A stretch of 64,000 bases of DNA from Agrobacterium sp. AGB01 (lineage in GTDB: Bacteria; Pseudomonadota; Alphaproteobacteria; Rhizobiales; Rhizobiaceae), in assembly GCF_014851585.1 (NCBI RefSeq), contig NZ_JACVAB010000002.1:620001-684000 (forward strand). Direction: 5' to 3'. The notes under the pieces are model-generated. The model saw nothing but the letters and a program-made list of their open reading frames with translations, was not told the DNA's origin and did no database searches. Every line of letters starts with the position of its first letter. The first letter of the stretch is position 1. Both the position numbers and the translations under genes were made by a program. This document shows positions 25,970 to 33,878 of the stretch, one piece after another.

Positions 25970-27177
25970 CAGAGCGTGCTACGGCTGGATTGTTGCAGGC
26001 CGTTATATTCTGCCAGCAGACGCGAATGTGTGTCTTCGCCTCGGCCCCGTTTTCTAATTCTCTCTATCAGATCGGCGTCGACAGCCTTGAAGCTGCCGGG
26101 CAGCAGGAAAACATTATAGACATAACGCAGGAACAATTGTCTGAGCGTTTCATTGGGCTGCCATTCATTGAGCGCCGTTATAGCCTGCTGCAAACGTTCA
26201 AGCGAACGCGCCGAGATGACCAGTTCCGCCATCTCATATGGCGCGTCACCCAGCACGATGACCTTTTTGCCGATAGCCAGACCTTCAAGCCCGACGGTAG
26301 AATTGATGGTGATGACGGCTGATGAACCCTCAATCAACTTGCGGGTTTCGTTGTGGTTGGCAAAAATAATACGCGGATGCGGTTCGATGTGCTTCTGAAT
26401 GGAAAGCGGGAAGCTTGGGTGTTCCTTGATGACGAAATGCCTGTCGGGCATTCTTTCAGCCAGTTGATACAGCACCTCATAGAAGTGCTTCATGTCCCTG
26501 ATCCACGGCGAATAAGCCAGGATCTGCATGTCGCTTGGCACCTGGAAGGGCACGAATATATAATCAGCCGGCAGGTTGGTAAGTTCTTCACCCTTTTGTT
26601 TGCTGCTGCGTTTCACCAGCGTCTGCGGCATATCCCCGGTGATATGGCTTGCAGCCCAGTAATAAAAGGCAGGATCTCTTGGCAATGTGCTGCCGAAATT
26701 GATGCCTTTGGTGTCGCACTGGATGGTATCGGGGAAGAAGCCGTTTTCCATCATCACCATCGGACGTGAGCGCTGGATGGCTGCTTCCATCAGCAGGGAC
26801 GCCGGCATCATGAAGCCGTTGAAGATCAGCGCACTTGCGTCGGGGTAGGCGTTCAGCCGGTCTTCAATCAAAATGGCCGACAGGCGTGATCTCATGGCAG
26901 TGGTTGCCCGGTAAAAGGCAACGGACAGCGGGTTTGAATACAGCAAGGGCAGCCGGATTTGGCGTCGTAACAGATTATGCTCGATGCTGGGGCGGATATC
27001 GATCGAACATCCCTTGTCGCTGAACAGGCGGCCCAGTTCACCAACGCCGTGGCTGCGGATAAACTCCTTCAAACCTTCTGTCAGTTTGAAGGGGGCGCAG
27101 TCCATGCCCGAGCGGAGGACGGCCTTGAGAGGTTCGTAATTGTTTCGCTGAGAATATATGAACTCAACGTCTGTCAT
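25969..27177 (-). CDS. Capsule polysaccharide synthesis/export (KpsS-like) protein
   Basis: 402 residues. The C-terminal half carries the Capsule_synth features of KpsS/LipB-type enzymes: YIFVPFQVPSDMQILAYSPW, then FVIKEHPSFPLS, and VITINSTVGLEGLAIGKKVIVLG. Characterised relatives act as Kdo transferases that build the lipid-linked primer of capsular polysaccharide; some are other retaining glycosyltransferases. The first ~130 residues are divergent. It overlaps the upstream LpcC-type gene by 14 bp (27164-27177), which implies coupled translation and a shared surface-glycan pathway. Substrate unknown. Confidence 0.78.
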   Translation of the reverse strand: MTDVEFIYSQRNNYEPLKAVLRSGMDCAPFKLTEGLKEFIRSHGVGELGRLFSDKGCSIDIRPSIEHNLLRRQIRLPLLYSNPLSVAFYRATTAMRSRLSAILIEDRLNAYPDASALIFNGFMMPASLLMEAAIQRSRPMVMMENGFFPDTIQCDTKGINFGSTLPRDPAFYYWAASHITGDMPQTLVKRSSKQKGEELTNLPADYIFVPFQVPSDMQILAYSPWIRDMKHFYEVLYQLAERMPDRHFVIKEHPSFPLSIQKHIEPHPRIIFANHNETRKLIEGSSAVITINSTVGLEGLAIGKKVIVLGDAPYEMAELVISARSLERLQQAITALNEWQPNETLRQLFLRYVYNVFLLPGSFKAVDADLIERIRKRGRGEDTHSRLLAEYNGLQQSSRSTL

Positions 27178-28243
27178 TGGGATGTCCGCCTTGTTGGGCT
27201 ACGCGCTCGTAAATCTTTTGCAACGCACGTGCCTCACCCTGAAGTTCGAAATTGTTGAGCATGTGGCTACGTCCTGTTTCTCCCCATTCCAGGGTTTCGG
27301 CAGGGTTCTCAAGACGATTTTTGATAGCGTTGCGAAGGGCATCGCCATCACCGGCGGCAACAACAGTGCCTGTTTCGCCCGCCAGCACCATTTCAGCATA
27401 GGCGCCGGCATCGCTGGTGACCACTGCAGTTTGCGATGACATCGCTTCAAGTGGCGTCAGGCCAAAACCTTCATTGCGGGAAGGGGCGACGTACAGCGTC
27501 AACCGACGGTACCACGGCTTGATGTCATCGACCTCGCCGAGAAAGACGATGCGTTTTGAAAGTCCGGCAGCGTCGATATCTGCTTTCAGCTTGTCGGCAA
27601 AGGATTTGTGTTCAGGGGTGACACGGCCGCTAATGACCGCAGTCCAATCTGGATAGGACGGAAGCAGCGCAATCATCGCCTGCACGAAAAGATCGGTGCC
27701 TTTTTGATGACGTACGCGGCCAAAACAGCCCACGAGATATTTTCCAGGCAGGCCGGTTGCTTCTATTGTGTCGTCGTTGCTTTTCGGCGGATGGAAAAGT
27801 TCGGTATCCACGCCATGCATGATGACAGTATGCGGCACTTCAAGGAATGAGCCGGAACGAGCGCTGGTTGCGACAACCTCATCCATCTGGGCAATGAGCT
27901 TACGGGTGTAACCTGAGTGCTTGCGTTGTGCTGCAGAGGTGAAAACCAGTTTCACCTTCATACGTAGGACATCACGCATGAAAATGCCCGGCAGCATTTC
28001 CAGATTGCGCCGCGCATGCCAGACGCGCGGGCCACCACCGGGAGCCTGTTGCCACAGGCGCCACAAATCCCGAAACCGGATATGTGGCAGGTTTTCTGGC
28101 AGGCCGGGGCCTAAGGTTGCCACCTTTTGCCCCAGCCTGTTTTGAACCGGTACCAGTTGAATGATCGTCGACGTGACGCCGGATAAACGTTTTTTGAAAT
28201 TCGGGGCAATGACCCGAATGTCCTTTAATTCGACTTGTGTCAC
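27164..28243 (-). CDS. lpcC: LpcC-type LPS core glycosyltransferase (GT4)
   Basis: 359 residues with a GTG start at 28243, CGGAG upstream. It is a GT-B retaining glycosyltransferase: LVGCFGRVRHQKGTDLFV marks the C-terminal domain (from about 175), and the EX7E motif lies in APSRNEGFGLTPLEAMSS. The N-terminal part with GVTSTI and HARRNLEML resembles LpcC, the Rhizobium core mannosyltransferase, and the location beside greA also fits my memory of rhizobial LpcC. The enzyme acts at the inner membrane on lipid A-core. The exact sugar is inferred. Confidence 0.8.
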   Translation of the reverse strand: MTQVELKDIRVIAPNFKKRLSGVTSTIIQLVPVQNRLGQKVATLGPGLPENLPHIRFRDLWRLWQQAPGGGPRVWHARRNLEMLPGIFMRDVLRMKVKLVFTSAAQRKHSGYTRKLIAQMDEVVATSARSGSFLEVPHTVIMHGVDTELFHPPKSNDDTIEATGLPGKYLVGCFGRVRHQKGTDLFVQAMIALLPSYPDWTAVISGRVTPEHKSFADKLKADIDAAGLSKRIVFLGEVDDIKPWYRRLTLYVAPSRNEGFGLTPLEAMSSQTAVVTSDAGAYAEMVLAGETGTVVAAGDGDALRNAIKNRLENPAETLEWGETGRSHMLNNFELQGEARALQKIYERVAQQGGHPNDRR

Positions 28244-28273
28244 GTCTTGCTCCGAAAAAAATGAATGTAGTTA

Positions 28274-28750
28274 TTACATCCAGTTTACGGAGAGGATTTC
28301 ATAACCCTTGGCGCCGCCGGGTGCGTTGACTTCGATGCTGTCGCCAACTTCCTTGCCGATCAGCGCGCGCGCAATCGGTGAGGAGATGGAGATACGGCCG
28401 GCCTTGACGTCCGCTTCCTGGTCGCCAACGATCTGGTATGTTCTTTCTTCGTCGGTGTCCTCGTCAATCAGCTTGACGGTGGCACCGAACTTGATCTTGG
28501 AACCTGACATTTTGGACAGATCGATGATCTCAGCACGAGCTGTCAGGTCTTCCAGTTCGGAAATGCGACCTTCATTGTGGCTCTGTGCTTCCTTGGCAGC
28601 GTGGTACTCGGCGTTTTCAGACAAATCGCCATGGGCACGTGCTTCCGAGATAGCCTCGATGATGCGTGGGCGTTCTTCCTGTTGACGCCAGCGCAGCTCC
28701 TCCTGCAACTTGGTGTAACCGCCTTGAGTCATCGGTACTTTCTCTACCAT
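28274..28750 (-). CDS. greA: Transcription elongation factor GreA
   Basis: 158 residues. An N-terminal coiled coil (about 12-75) carries the acidic tip with [15 protein letters not shown], whose acidic residues promote transcript cleavage in the RNA polymerase secondary channel. The C-terminal FKBP-like domain ends in KGYEILSV. It rescues backtracked polymerase. The ATG at 28750 has AAGGAATAAG upstream. A terminator-like hairpin lies in the leader at 28790-28825, about 50 nt before the start. Confidence 0.97.
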   Translation of the reverse strand: MVEKVPMTQGGYTKLQEELRWRQQEERPRIIEAISEARAHGDLSENAEYHAAKEAQSHNEGRISELEDLTARAEIIDLSKMSGSKIKFGATVKLIDEDTDEERTYQIVGDQEADVKAGRISISSPIARALIGKEVGDSIEVNAPGGAKGYEILSVNWM

Positions 28751-28789
28751 TTCTTATTCCTTCGCATTCCATCCGCTTCACGCAGACAC

Positions 28790-28825
28790 AAAAAGAAACA
28801 GGTTCCGAAGTAAAACTTCGGAACC
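28790..28825 (-). terminator. Terminator-like hairpin in the greA leader (possible attenuator)
   Basis: A perfect 10-bp stem GGTTCCGAAG/CTTCGGAACC (28801-28810 with 28816-28825), 5-base loop, followed on the minus strand by TGTTTCTTTTT. It lies between the divergent gene and greA, about 50 nt upstream of the greA ATG. Confidence 0.6.
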
Positions 28826-28971
28826 ATGCCCAAAAACAACAATTCCGACCACTATATCAGAAGACCACCTCAAATTGCCAGAAGATTTGACGCTTACATA
28901 TTTTGTGAGGATTTCGAGGGTTTCCAATGTGGAAATTGACAAATCTAAAAAGAACATATAGTGAACATTAT

Positions 28972-30204
28972 ATGGGAAAGTCAATTAAAGAACGACTCGC
29001 GGTTCTCTCCGATGCTGCGAAATATGACGCATCGTGTGCTTCCAGCGGAACCACAAAACGAAACTCGGCAGCGGGTGGCGGGTTGGGTTCGACTGAGGGG
29101 TCGGGCATTTGTCATGCCTATGCGCCGGACGGTCGCTGCATCTCGCTGTTGAAAATCCTGCTGACCAATTTCTGCATCTATGACTGCGCCTATTGCATTA
29201 ACCGCTCATCCAGCAATGTCGAGCGCGCCCGCTTTACTGTGGAGGAAGTGGTATGGCTAACGCTGGAATTTTACCGACGCAACTACATAGAAGGTCTTTT
29301 TCTATCCTCAGGCATTATCCGGTCTTCCGATCACACGATGGAGGAACTGGTTCGGGTGGCGAGGGAGCTGCGCGTAACGCACGGCTTTCGCGGTTACATT
29401 CATCTCAAATCCATTCCCGAAGCGTCCGCCCATCTGGTGGAGGAGGCGGGGCTTTATGCCGATCGCCTTTCGATCAATATCGAATTGCCAACCGATAGCG
29501 GTATCGGCCGTTTTGCCCCGGAAAAACAGCCCGGCAATATCAGGAGATCGATGGCCGATATCCGCCTGAAAATTGAGGAAGCGGGCGAGCCGACACTGAA
29601 GACAAAGCGCGTCAAAAAATTCGCGCCTGCCGGTCAAAGCACGCAGATGATAGTCGGTGCAGACGGCGCAAATGACAGCACGATCCTGTCCACCAGCGCG
29701 CGGCTCTATGGCAGCTACGGTTTGCGCCGTGTGTACTATTCAGCCTTCAGCCCTATACCGGATTCGTCAAAGAATCTGCCCTTGATCAAACCGCCGTTGA
29801 TGCGGGAGCATCGGCTTTATCAGGCTGACTGGCTTTATCGCTTTTACGGTTTTGATATCGGCGAGATAACCTCGACACAAAAGGACGGCATGCTGGATCT
29901 CGATATCGATCCGAAGCTCGCCTGGGCGCTGGCCAACCGGCAGAGCTTTCCTGTCAACGTGAATACTGCAGACAGGGAAATGCTGCTGCGTGTTCCGGGT
30001 TTTGGAACCAAGACGGTCAATTCCGTGCTGTCATCGCGCCGTTTCCGGAGGCTGCGTCTGGAGGATCTTGCCCGGTTTGGCGTGTCGATTAAAAAGGTCA
30101 AAGCCTTTGTGGTGACCGAGGGTTGGACGCCGGGCAAATTGACGGAACGGCCGGATTTACGCGCCATGTTTGCACCGCAGCCAGAACAGCTGACGTTGCT
30201 GTAA
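28972..30204 (+). CDS. Putative DNA modification/repair radical SAM protein
   Basis: 410 residues from the ATG at 28972. The frame and a GAGGG site also allow 28927, adding 15 residues; homologues as I recall start near KERLAVLSDAAKYDAS. The radical-SAM cluster is Cys68, Cys72, Cys75 in CIYDCAYC, followed by a TIM-barrel region. The C-terminus holds helix-hairpin-helix DNA-binding elements (VNTADREMLLRVPGFGTKTVN). An extra Cys-rich N-terminus (SCASSG, ICHAYAPDGRC) is typical of this TIGR03916-like family. Its stop overlaps the start of the UdgX-fusion gene by one base. Reaction unknown. Confidence 0.85.
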   Translation: MGKSIKERLAVLSDAAKYDASCASSGTTKRNSAAGGGLGSTEGSGICHAYAPDGRCISLLKILLTNFCIYDCAYCINRSSSNVERARFTVEEVVWLTLEFYRRNYIEGLFLSSGIIRSSDHTMEELVRVARELRVTHGFRGYIHLKSIPEASAHLVEEAGLYADRLSINIELPTDSGIGRFAPEKQPGNIRRSMADIRLKIEEAGEPTLKTKRVKKFAPAGQSTQMIVGADGANDSTILSTSARLYGSYGLRRVYYSAFSPIPDSSKNLPLIKPPLMREHRLYQADWLYRFYGFDIGEITSTQKDGMLDLDIDPKLAWALANRQSFPVNVNTADREMLLRVPGFGTKTVNSVLSSRRFRRLRLEDLARFGVSIKKVKAFVVTEGWTPGKLTERPDLRAMFAPQPEQLTLL

Positions 30205-31745
30205 TGTACCGGATTTCGCTGGAGGGCCGTGGAGATTTTGGCGAGTGGCGAGATGCGGCACGGGCCTGCCTTGCAGCAAAAATTCCGCCTCATGACATGG
30301 ACTGGCGCTTACGCAACGAGAGCGCTGGCCTGTTTGGTTTTGAGGACGACTCTGCGCTGCCCGCAGCAAAAGGTGATGCTTCGGTCAGTGTTCCCGCAGC
30401 CTTCATGCCGTTGGCGCAAGCGATAGTCTGTCACAGTGACCCGTCTCGGTTTGCCTTGCTTTATCGGCTGTTGTGGCGGCTATCCGATGACCGAACACTG
30501 TTGCAGCTCAAGGCCGATCCGGATGTTGCCCGTGCCCGCAACCTGGAAAAATCGGTGCGCCGCGACAGCCACAAGATGACGGCCTTTGTCCGTTTCAAGG
30601 AAGTACCTTTGCCGGAGGGCATTGCGGGACGGCGGCGGTTTATTGCCTGGTTCGAGCCAGATCATTTCATTGTTGAACGCAAGGCTGATTTTTTCCAGCG
30701 GCGATTTACAGATATGGATTGGCTGATTGCTACACCAAAAGGTTCTGCGCGTTGGGATGGAGAGACACTCGAGACGTCGCGAATTGCAGCGGAAAAGCCG
30801 GATCTAACCGACGAAACCGATGAGCTTTGGCGAACCTATTATGCCAATATTTTCAATCCGGCACGGTTGAAGATAAAGGCGATGACGGCGGAAATGCCGA
30901 AAAAATACTGGAAGAACCTGCCGGAAGCCAACCTTATTCCGGAGCTCATTTTAGGTGCAGAGGCACGTGTACTGGAAATGGCGGCGAAAGCGGCCACTGA
31001 ACCGCAGCTGTTTCATCATCGCATTCAGGCCATGGCGGAAAATCGACCGGCACCTGCTTTGCCTGATGCCGATACGCTCGAGGGTTTGAAACATGAAGCG
31101 CGCAGTTGCACGCTCTGTCCGTTGCACTGCACTGCCACGCAGACGGTATTCGGTGAGGGGCCATCCCGTGCGGATGTGATGATCGTTGGTGAACAGCCGG
31201 GTGATCAGGAAGATTTGGCTGGTCGGCCGTTTGTCGGTCCGGCTGGCAAGGTGTTTAATGAGGTCGTGTCGCAGACCGGAATGGATCGCTCTAAATTTTA
31301 CGTCACCAACGCCGTCAAACATTTCAAATATGAACCGCGTGGCAAGCTGCGCATTCATAAACGGCCAGACGTTACGGAGATTGAACATTGCCGCTGGTGG
31401 CTGACCCGCGAGATCGATCTGGTTCAGCCGAAACTGATCGTCGCCATGGGGGCGACTGCGGTTTTTGCGCTAACGGGCATCAAGGGCAAATTATCAGACC
31501 TGCGCGGCAAACCAATGCCGATGCAGGGCGACAGGCTGTTGTTTGTCACGGTGCATCCATCCTACCTGCTGCGCATTCCCGATGAAGGTAAAAAGGCCGA
31601 GGAAATGCGCTTGTTTCGCGAGGATATGGCGACGGTCAAAAAAATGGCCGAGCAAATCTGTGTCAATGAGGTTCGCTCAATGCGAACCGACAGCACTTTC
31701 ATCGATATGAGCCTTGGCATAGACCTTGCGCGCAATGACGGCTAG
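30204..31745 (+). CDS. DUF4130 - UdgX uracil-DNA glycosylase/binding fusion
   Basis: 513 residues. The N-terminal ~270 residues are the DUF4130-type domain that accompanies the radical-SAM partner. From about 295 a UDG-superfamily domain begins: CTLCPLHC (Cys302, Cys305) for the iron-sulfur cluster, motif A GEQPGDQED at 329-337, and the UdgX loop KLRIHKRP with His385, the histidine that forms a covalent bond with abasic DNA in Mycobacterium UdgX. HPSYLLR follows. The start ATG overlaps the previous TAA (TAATG), so the two are coupled. Its 3' end overlaps the convergent MFS gene by 69 bp. Confidence 0.87.
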   Translation: MYRISLEGRGDFGEWRDAARACLAAKIPPHDMDWRLRNESAGLFGFEDDSALPAAKGDASVSVPAAFMPLAQAIVCHSDPSRFALLYRLLWRLSDDRTLLQLKADPDVARARNLEKSVRRDSHKMTAFVRFKEVPLPEGIAGRRRFIAWFEPDHFIVERKADFFQRRFTDMDWLIATPKGSARWDGETLETSRIAAEKPDLTDETDELWRTYYANIFNPARLKIKAMTAEMPKKYWKNLPEANLIPELILGAEARVLEMAAKAATEPQLFHHRIQAMAENRPAPALPDADTLEGLKHEARSCTLCPLHCTATQTVFGEGPSRADVMIVGEQPGDQEDLAGRPFVGPAGKVFNEVVSQTGMDRSKFYVTNAVKHFKYEPRGKLRIHKRPDVTEIEHCRWWLTREIDLVQPKLIVAMGATAVFALTGIKGKLSDLRGKPMPMQGDRLLFVTVHPSYLLRIPDEGKKAEEMRLFREDMATVKKMAEQICVNEVRSMRTDSTFIDMSLGIDLARNDG

Positions 31746-33221
31746 CAGGAGCAGGATTACGGACGCGAGAAGACAGCAGGCGGCAAAGCCGGTTGAGAAA
31801 CCCTGCTTAGCGGGTTCGAGCCAGGACGGATCGGTAGAGCCGCCGAGAGCTTTAGCCGTTTCCACGGCTCCCGCCAGTGTTGCCGACACTGCTGTTGCTT
31901 GCGTTTGGTCAAGCCCGGTCAGATCAACGCCTGACATTGTCATGCGGTAAAACACGGTGCCAAGACTGCCAAGCAGTGCAACACCAAGGGCGCCACCAAA
32001 TTCGGAGCTGGTTTCGGAGATGGCTGATGCTGACCCGGCACGCTCCGGCGGCGCCGTGCCAACGATCAACCCGGTGGTGGTGAGAATGACAGGCACGAAA
32101 CCAAGGCCGATCAACATGCTGGCAAACAGAATGCCGACCAGACTTTCATAATAGGCGGCAATAGCCATGACTGTTGTGCCGACAACATTGACCATTAGAC
32201 CCATCAGCACCGTTTTGACCGGGCCGAAATGGTTGGTGAAGCGGTACGCCTGAAACGACATGATGGTGAAAACCGATGCCGATGGAATAGACCACAGGGC
32301 AGCCTGCAGAGGCGTGAGACCGATGACCAGCTGCAGGAACAGATTTTGATAGAGGAAAGTGCCGAATACAAAGAAGACGCCGGCCAGATTGACCATTAAT
32401 GATGCTGTAAACGCCGGAATGCGGAACAGTTTGAGATCAATCAGCGGGTGGCTAAGGCGTTGCTGACGGCGAATAAAAAACACACCAACCAACAGGCCAA
32501 TTGCGACGGGCAACAACTGGATGGGTGCAAATCCATCTGCCGCCATGTGTTTGAAACCGTAGATGATTGGCAGCACGGTTGCGAGTGACAAAAGAACGCT
32601 GGGCAGATCAATGCCTTCCGCCTCATCGTTCTTGTATTCCGGTAAAATGAACGGTGCGATGATCAGTAGAAACAACATCACCGGGATGTTGATCAGAAAT
32701 ACTGATCCCCAATGAAAATACTCCAACAACAAACCGCCGATTAGCGGGCCTATCAGGCCGCCAAGTGCGAATGCAGACCCCCAGATACTGATGGCGCGGT
32801 TTCGTTCGGCCTCGTTCTTGAAGATATTGACGATGAGCGACAGGGTGGATGGCGCAACAGTGGCGCCTGCAATCCCCTGAAGCGCCCGTGATATGATCAA
32901 TTGTTGCGAGGTGGCGGAAAAGGCGGCCAGTGCAGATGCGACACCAAATGCGAACGCGCCAATCAGCAGCAGTTTGCGACGACCGATCCGGTCGCCCAAT
33001 GTGCCCATGGTCACCAGAAAACCAGCGACCATGAAGCCATAGATATCGTTGATCCACAGCAGCTCAGTGGCATTCGGATCAAGGTCGGCGACGATTGCCG
33101 GCATGGCCAGAAACAGCACCGACAGATCCATGGAATAGATCAGGCAGGCAATCGACAGGACACAGAGGCCGATCCATTCACGCTTGCTGGCGTGATCCTG
33201 CATTGATGGTATGTCCGTCAT
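31677..33221 (-). CDS. MFS multidrug transporter (DHA2, QacA/SmvA type)
   Basis: 514 residues with about 14 membrane helices, which places it in the DHA2 drug:H+ antiporters. Motif A in the 2-3 loop is MGTLGDRIGRRKLLLIG, and motif C-like SRALQGIAGATVAPSTL follows. GGGAGGAA precedes the ATG at 33221. The last 69 bp overlap the end of the DUF4130-UdgX gene on the other strand. It probably exports cationic or hydrophobic compounds; the substrate range is not predictable. Confidence 0.9.
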   Translation of the reverse strand: MTDIPSMQDHASKREWIGLCVLSIACLIYSMDLSVLFLAMPAIVADLDPNATELLWINDIYGFMVAGFLVTMGTLGDRIGRRKLLLIGAFAFGVASALAAFSATSQQLIISRALQGIAGATVAPSTLSLIVNIFKNEAERNRAISIWGSAFALGGLIGPLIGGLLLEYFHWGSVFLINIPVMLFLLIIAPFILPEYKNDEAEGIDLPSVLLSLATVLPIIYGFKHMAADGFAPIQLLPVAIGLLVGVFFIRRQQRLSHPLIDLKLFRIPAFTASLMVNLAGVFFVFGTFLYQNLFLQLVIGLTPLQAALWSIPSASVFTIMSFQAYRFTNHFGPVKTVLMGLMVNVVGTTVMAIAAYYESLVGILFASMLIGLGFVPVILTTTGLIVGTAPPERAGSASAISETSSEFGGALGVALLGSLGTVFYRMTMSGVDLTGLDQTQATAVSATLAGAVETAKALGGSTDPSWLEPAKQGFSTGFAACCLLASVILLLLAVIARKVYAKAHIDESAVGSH

Positions 33222-33341
33222 GCCGTTCCTCCCGCATAGGCGAGAGATTTTCCTGAAATTGCAAAATTGGCAAGTATCAAACTCGGGCTAGTACCTACGC
33301 CCGTTCAGTCCGGCTGCAAGGCTGTGACAACATCATGGAGA

Positions 33342-33788
33342 TTATCGATCTTGCGAAATCTGCAGCAGAAGGTCTTCCAGCCGGTCGAAGTTCTGTTCAT
33401 TGGCAGCGGCAATAAACTTCTTCAGCTCGAGGTTTTCTTCTGTCGCATCGAACAACATACGCCAGTTGAGCCGGGTGCCGTCAGCCTGCTCCGTGAAGTC
33501 TATTTCCATGGTGTAGACGTGGATCGGTTCGTGATGTTCAAAGACAATACGCTCCGGCACGATGACTTCCCGGAAGGTAGAGACATTGTGGAATTCGGTA
33601 CCGTTGGAGGCTGTCATGGTAATCCGCCATGTGCCGCCGGGTCTGAAATCGAATGTACCGATCCGATTGGTAAAACCATCTGGTCCCCACCAAAGCGACA
33701 GTAACTCGGTGTCTGCAAAGGCGCGAAACAGGGTGTCGCGATCCACGCTGAACAGACGTGCGTTCAGAACTTCCATCTTGTCGGTCAT
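33342..33788 (-). CDS. SRPBCC (AHSA1-like) protein
   Basis: 148 residues of the START/AHSA1 fold with the usual blocks FRAFADTELLSLWWGPDGF, TFDFRPGGTWRITM, and a closing long helix with NFDRLEDLLLQI. Such proteins bind hydrophobic ligands in a helix-grip cavity; none is predicted here. A second, distantly related SRPBCC gene lies at 38560-39021. It ends 120 bp before the MFS start on the same strand. Confidence 0.87.
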   Translation of the reverse strand: MTDKMEVLNARLFSVDRDTLFRAFADTELLSLWWGPDGFTNRIGTFDFRPGGTWRITMTASNGTEFHNVSTFREVIVPERIVFEHHEPIHVYTMEIDFTEQADGTRLNWRMLFDATEENLELKKFIAAANEQNFDRLEDLLLQISQDR

Positions 33789-33824
33789 GTCGATCCTCGC
33801 ACTTATCGGTTTCTCAAATTGCGG

Positions 33825-33861
33825 GCAAAAGAAAACCGGCCAACATTGCTGTTGGCCGGTT
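33825..33861 (-). terminator. Intrinsic terminator of carB
   Basis: An 11-bp stem AACCGGCCAAC/GTTGGCCGGTT (33834-33844 with 33851-33861), then TTTCTTTT on the minus strand. It starts 18 bp after the carB stop. Confidence 0.92.
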
Positions 33862-33878
33862 GATGGTATCGCAAAGGA

